DNA of 46,122 bases, from contig NW_014577276.1 of the NCBI RefSeq assembly GCF_000485595.1, positions 15,306 through 61,427 on the forward strand. The letters run 5' to 3'. The position numbers and the translations under genes are program-made. This document shows, piece after piece, positions 41,450-46,122 of this stretch; the first letter of the stretch is position 1; each line of letters starts with the position of its first letter. Under the pieces are notes generated by a model. That model was not told the DNA's origin, ran no database searches, and was given only the letters and a program-made list of their open reading frames with translations. This DNA comes from Priapulus caudatus. Taxonomy: Eukaryota; Priapulida; Priapulimorpha; Priapulimorphida; Priapulidae.

Positions 41450-43045
41450 TCTTGCCGACACCAGCCCAGATAGCCCCCATGTCGCTCGTGCGGCTTGTGC
41501 CATGTTGTAAACCTAGTCAAAACTCCAGGTCCTTATTCTGCACTGCAGTGATGCTGTGTATTTATGTAGCATGCCCGGTATCTTTGTACGAATCTGAACC
41601 ACTGAAGTGCCGACCTTTTACGATCCCGTATATCGCGAAGTTCCGTTTCTGCCGCCTGGCTCAGTTGTTTCGCTGTCTCTGAATGCACGCGGGTCTCCTT
41701 ACTCAGGCGTGCGCGCGCCAGCGCCTTATTTCGTCCGTAGATGTCACAGCACAGATCAGTTGAGGGGGCCTGGGAGGTGTAAATTGGAGGGTATTTGGTA
41801 ATGAAGGATGCACCGTGTGGTGCCTAGGCCGGGCGTTACTTTGTGAGCTGTCGGCTTCAATTGGTTTGATTGTTGATTACATGTGCTAAATTTCGCCCTC
41901 CTCTCTTCTCGCCTCTCCTTCCCCTCTCTATCCTCGCCCTCTCCTTCCTCTTCCCTCTCTCCTCTATATCCCCCCCCCCAGTAGCTTCCTCCTCTCTTTT
42001 GACGCCTCACTCTCTCATCCCTCGCAGCCTTCTCTCTTTTCGCTTCTCTTTTTCGTTTTCCCCCTTCCACGCCCCTCCTTTATACCCGCTTCCTCCATCC
42101 CCCTCTCTCTCCCTCCCTCCGCCGCCATCTCGTGTACTATTTAGGATTAGATATTTTCCAAGCAATTGCTAGGGAATATATGTCTCGTTGGTCGTTCTGT
42201 GGGTATGTCTCCTGCGCTGTGAGAGAAAACAACAAAAAACAAATTCCTACGCGCGTTGTGCGTTTATGGTTGAAATCGTTTAGTGAGATGTAATTTACTC
42301 GATCTTGTGTTTTTATAACTTTGGCAGAACCATATTAGTTTCGTGGCTCTCTGCGGACGCTCCAAGCCCCTGTTGTACCAAGCGAAGTGTGTGTACACGT
42401 GCACGTCTGGAGTGAAGTTTCGTTCGACGGGCAGTTTGCGCTTGGGACTTCGACCACACGCCACACGCCTCAGACCGTACGCGCCGCAGCGACGACAACC
42501 ATACCACTACACGCTCGCGCACGCGCGCCCCACACCACAACCGCACCACACACACCCCAAATCCACCACCACACCCGCACGTCCACACACCACACTGCTA
42601 TTGTACGACACAACACGCACGCCGCACACCGCCCATGCCGCACGCCGCCGCGCACCAACCACACCACAGACCACCACACCAGTCCCACCCACACATGTAT
42701 GATCATCACACAGCACGCCGCACACACTAGACCACGCCGCCGCACGCTACGCGCACATCACCCCCACAGCACCACAAACACACAATACCACTCAACACCC
42801 ACCACACTCCGTAACAGACACATGTTGATACACAGACCCACGGCACGCCGCGCACGCATCACCACACCACCACACCACACACCCCACCCACAACACACAC
42901 ACACACACAAGCAGCGGGTTTACTGCATACGTGACATTGACAGGAGAGTGTGTTTTGCGTGCGGGTAATGAGAGATAGCTACACGGCCATGCGTGAACTC
43001 TCCTGCACACCTGCAGGCTGCAGCCTCGCGTTACGAGAGCGGCTA
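41450..43045. repeat. Segmental duplication SD, copy 1
   Basis: The order is: leader (CCCGGTATCTTTGTACGAA, TTTCGCTGTCTCTGAATG), a CT-rich tract 41890-42125, a spacer (TTAGTGAGATGTAATTTAC), a CA-rich tract 42500-42910, then TACGTGACATTGACAGGAGA and CAGCCTCGCGTTACGAGAGC. All recur in the same order at 44380-46122, about 2.9-3.1 kb downstream. The long frames across the CT and CA tracts are compositional. Confidence 0.88.
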
Positions 43046-43211
43046 GCGTTTATGTGGGGAGGAAGGGGGCGATGAACGTGGGTGTCGTTCGCGTTGCGAA
43101 AACCTTCAGTGACACACGTGTGTGGGCGGGTAGCGGGGTGCATTGATGTGAATTTTTATCTCCGGCGTCTGGACAAGCGCCCAGATTACAATATAGGCGT
43201 TTGCATTTAAA

Positions 43212-43251
43212 CAGGAGTTAATAATGACAAATTTGTCATTATTAACTCCTG
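43212..43251. repeat. Perfect 40-bp palindrome
   Basis: CAGGAGTTAATAATGACAAA is followed directly by its exact reverse complement with no loop. The half-site fits the foldback terminal signature (CAGGAGNNNATAA). TTTAAA-like sequence flanks both sides. Confidence 0.95.
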
Positions 43252-43954
43252 ATTTAAAATACCTGTCATTAGTTTACCAGTCGAATTGAATCTGAATGGC
43301 GGCAGCGTACGTGAATGGTGTTGGGAGGACTGCGTGTGCTGATGTAACAGCGGTCTGTGTGTAGAGGGGGTGTAAAGAGTACACGGGGTGTGGGGGTGTA
43401 AAGAGTACACGAGGTGTGTGGGAGACACGTGTCGTCTACACGTTGTGCAGGTGCGCTTGACGCGTACGTACCCCATGTTCTTCTCGGAATTTAAATTTTA
43501 TTTTGCAATCGCACATGAGTCTTCATTTAGCGGTATATGCATATGTGGTGATGACACCAGCATGTGTTGCGTCAGCTGAGGAGTCGTTAGTAGTTGTTGT
43601 TGTGGTTTAGTACAGTATGGTGCTGACGTACGTGCGACTGCGTGCGTGTTGATGACGTGGTTGTGGTTTCCGGTCAGGTACTGGGGCTGTATCACGCGTG
43701 GGGTGCGCGAGCGGTGGGGAATACTCGCAAAGAATGCAATAACAAATGTTGTTTCAGCTCTTCAATTTACTTATCTGCCTAACGTGAATGACAGACAGCT
43801 CTGGCTAATCATTGTTGCTATAGGAACTTCTAAAAACATTGCTTACCTACGAAGTGCCACAATGGTGATGTTTTAGCATGCACACACAAAAACAACGTAA
43901 AAACTGGTCTGGCTTGACCGAGCTAGCAACAGTATCCAAGGAAGGGGCATGGGT

Positions 43955-44158
43955 AGGTCTATTTACACGACACGTACGTCCAAAACGCACCGTGTATGAC
44001 AATGCAAACGCAATGTCGGAAGAAATTAGAACATCCGTGACGTCCTGTGGCTGTGCATCCGATATCGCAAGGTCTTATATCATAAAATCGTGTCGTACCG
44101 CATAGTTTACACGGTGCGTTTTGGACGTACGTTTAGGACGCATCGTGTAAATAGGCCT
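43955..44158. repeat. 200-bp inverted-repeat element
   Basis: CTATTTACACGACACGTACG with TCCAAAACGCACCGTGTA on the left is mirrored by TACACGGTGCGTTTTGGACG and CATCGTGTAAATAG on the right. Arms of about 45 bp surround a 105-bp unpaired middle. MITE-like. Confidence 0.88.
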
Positions 44159-44379
44159 TTAGGCGGCTAGTTCATTTGTCATGAATAACATTGTTTTATG
44201 ATCTTATTAGTGCATTGATACATTTATATATATATGTTATTTTATTACTAAAATCTATTATGTGCACGTTCCTGGGTTCGTGTTTTATTAAAAGGCTACG
44301 AGTAAATAGCAATTTACAAAGGATCATCACTTGCCTGCATCCATAGAAGCTGTGGCTTTACAGTGGGGAATATAGGACG

Positions 44380-45756
44380 TCTTGCTATGCACAAATGAAT
44401 TTATCAGCAGAACACCAGACACCAGAGCCCTGTCGCTCTGCGGCACTTGTTGTGTAAACCTAGGCTCAAAAACTCCAGTACTTACATTTCTGCAACTGCA
44501 GTTGACTGGCTGGTGTATTTATAGTACGCACATGCCCGGTATCTTTGTACGAACTGACCACTGACAAGTGCCACCTTTTAACGATCAGTAACGCAGAGTT
44601 CCCGTTTCTGATCCGCCTGGCTACCACGTATGTTTCGCTGTCTCTGAATGGACACGCGAGCGTACTACTTGAATTACAGGCGTGCGCGGGCCAGCGCTAA
44701 ATTTCGTCCGTAGATGTCAACAGCACAGAATCCAGTTGAGGGGAGCCTGGAGGTGTAAAATTGAGAGGGCATTGGTAAAGGAAGGAATGCACCGTGGTGC
44801 ATAACGGCCCGGGCGTTACTATTGTGAGCTGTCGGTGTGTTGATGTATCATGATCATACATGTAGCTATCTCGCCCTCCCCCTCTCTTCCTCGCCCTCTC
44901 CTTCCCCCTCTCTTCCTCGCCCTCTCCTTCCCCCTCTTCCCTCTCTCTCTCTCTATCCCCAAGTAAGCCTTCCTCCCTCTCTCTATCCCCAAGTAAGCCT
45001 TCCTCCCTCTCTCTTTGACTGCCTCACTCTCTCCATCCCCTCCGCACCTCTCTCTTTTCGCTCTCTCTCTTTTCGTTTCTCTCCCCCTCTCCACGCCACC
45101 CTCCCTTTATACCCCCGCTTTCTCTCCACTCCCCACTCTCTCTCCCCTCCCTCCCTCCCCGCCATCTCTTTCTCTGGCGTACTATTTCGGAATATAGATA
45201 TTTACAAAGCAATTGCAGGAATTATATGTCTCGTTGTCAGTTCTGTGAGCGTACTGTACATCACATGCGCTTAGAAGTTCATACGCAGCGTTATTGACGT
45301 TTATTGTTGAAAAACTCGTTTAGTGAGATGTAATTTACCGAATCTTGTGTTGTCATAACACATCATTTTGGCCCAAGAAACCACTATTATTCTTCAGTGG
45401 CCTCTCTGCCGACGACCCAAAGCCCCCTGTGTACACACGCGAACGTGTGTGTACACGTGCACACGTCGGAGTGACGTTCTCGTTCGACAGTTCGCGCTGG
45501 GAACTCCGACACACACGCACACACACGCACATACAGACATGTACGCACGCACGCACGTCTGCACGGCAACGCACACACACACACATCACGCACTGCACGC
45601 GCGCCGCGCACACCGCCACACACACACACACAACACACACACCACACACACACACACACAGGCAAACACACACTGTATGTACACCACAACACGCATGCAC
45701 TCACAACACAGACACAACGCACGCACAGCACGCTCAACACAAATACACACCACATC

Positions 45757-45799
<43 letters not shown>

Positions 45800-46122
45800 C
45801 ACACACACACACACAAACACACACACAACACACACACACACACAACACACACCACACACACACACCAATCACACATCACCAAATGTATGATCACACAGAC
45901 ACACACGCACGCACGCGCACGCAATCACACACACACACACAACACAGCACACACACACAACACACACACACACACACACAAGCAGCGTTCTACTGCCATA
46001 CGTGACATTGACAGGAGAGTGTGTTTTGGCGTGGCGGGTAATGAAGAGATACCAGCTACACGGCCATTGAGTGCAACTGCTCTGCAACCTGCCAGCTGCA
46101 GCCTCGCGTTACGAGAGCGGCC
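44380..46122. repeat. Segmental duplication SD, copy 2 (runs off window)
   Basis: Colinear with 41450-43045. The CT tract lies at 44870-45175 and the CA tract at 45510-45980. Copies differ largely by single-base indels and tract length. The last bases, CCTCGCGTTACGAGAGCGGC, match 43026-43045, so the copy probably continues beyond the window. Confidence 0.88.

Noticed and set aside
42387-42968. Thr/His/Pro-rich frame of 193 codons and its minus-strand counterparts
   Set aside because: Composed of CA-rich simple sequence. The homologous block at 45345-45890 has the same property but the frames are not conserved.
44837-45274. Ser/Pro/Leu-rich frame over the CT tract
   Set aside because: Pure polypyrimidine composition. 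The other strand is equally open as Arg/Glu/Gly repeats.

Overview
This window is eukaryotic nuclear DNA, almost certainly from an animal. Genes are split into short exons with GT/AG introns, proteins are metazoan families, and the sequence between them is packed with palindromic non-autonomous repeats and microsatellites. The compact introns and repeat types suggest an early-branching invertebrate, perhaps a sponge, but that is only a guess. There are two gaps of N (11721-11730 and 25234-25258), so this is a scaffold assembly. No operons, CRISPR arrays, rRNA or tRNA genes were seen.

Three plus-strand genes are supported. (1) 645-3476: the last six recognisable exons of a coiled-coil protein whose C-terminus resembles the centriole distal-end/transition-zone protein CEP162. 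(2) 7691-29326: an essentially complete TECPR1 homologue (tectonin propeller, DysF, PH, tectonin propeller and DysF domains; autophagy and membrane-damage response). I could place 22 coding exons whose phases all agree and sum to 3753 nt (1250 codons plus stop). (3) 32991-37169 and onward: the first three coding exons of a MAD/MXD-family transcriptional repressor (SID helix, linker, and the 30-nt exon with the start of the bHLH basic region). Its remaining exons were not found before the window ends.

The 3' end of TECPR1 is abnormal. Its last four exons occur in a proximal copy (21530-23779), a middle partial copy with only the last two (26061-26560), and a distal copy (27046-29326). The proximal copy and the distal half of the last copy carry many single-base indels. 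No colinear copy is intact, and the intact exons lie in the order 21-22-19-20. This looks more like unpolished or misjoined long-read assembly than biology, although a real segmental duplication is possible.

The repeat landscape is the most unusual part. At least seven large foldback (near-palindromic, 0.7-1.2 kb) elements are present, several inside TECPR1 introns. Many different foldbacks share one short terminal signature, approximately TATCARGAGNNNATAA, next to TA-rich sequence. Two perfect palindromes of 38-40 bp consist of little more than two such ends head to head. A separate set of four foldback elements from three families each carries a short run of the telomeric motif CCCTAA/TTAGGG in its interior.

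From about 38600 to the end I see no genes. This part holds a diverged repeat pair (39160-39770 and 40290-40840, with AGGTCA arrays), a duplicated block of about 1.6 kb (41450-43045 and 44380-46122) containing polypyrimidine and CA-rich tracts, and small palindromes.
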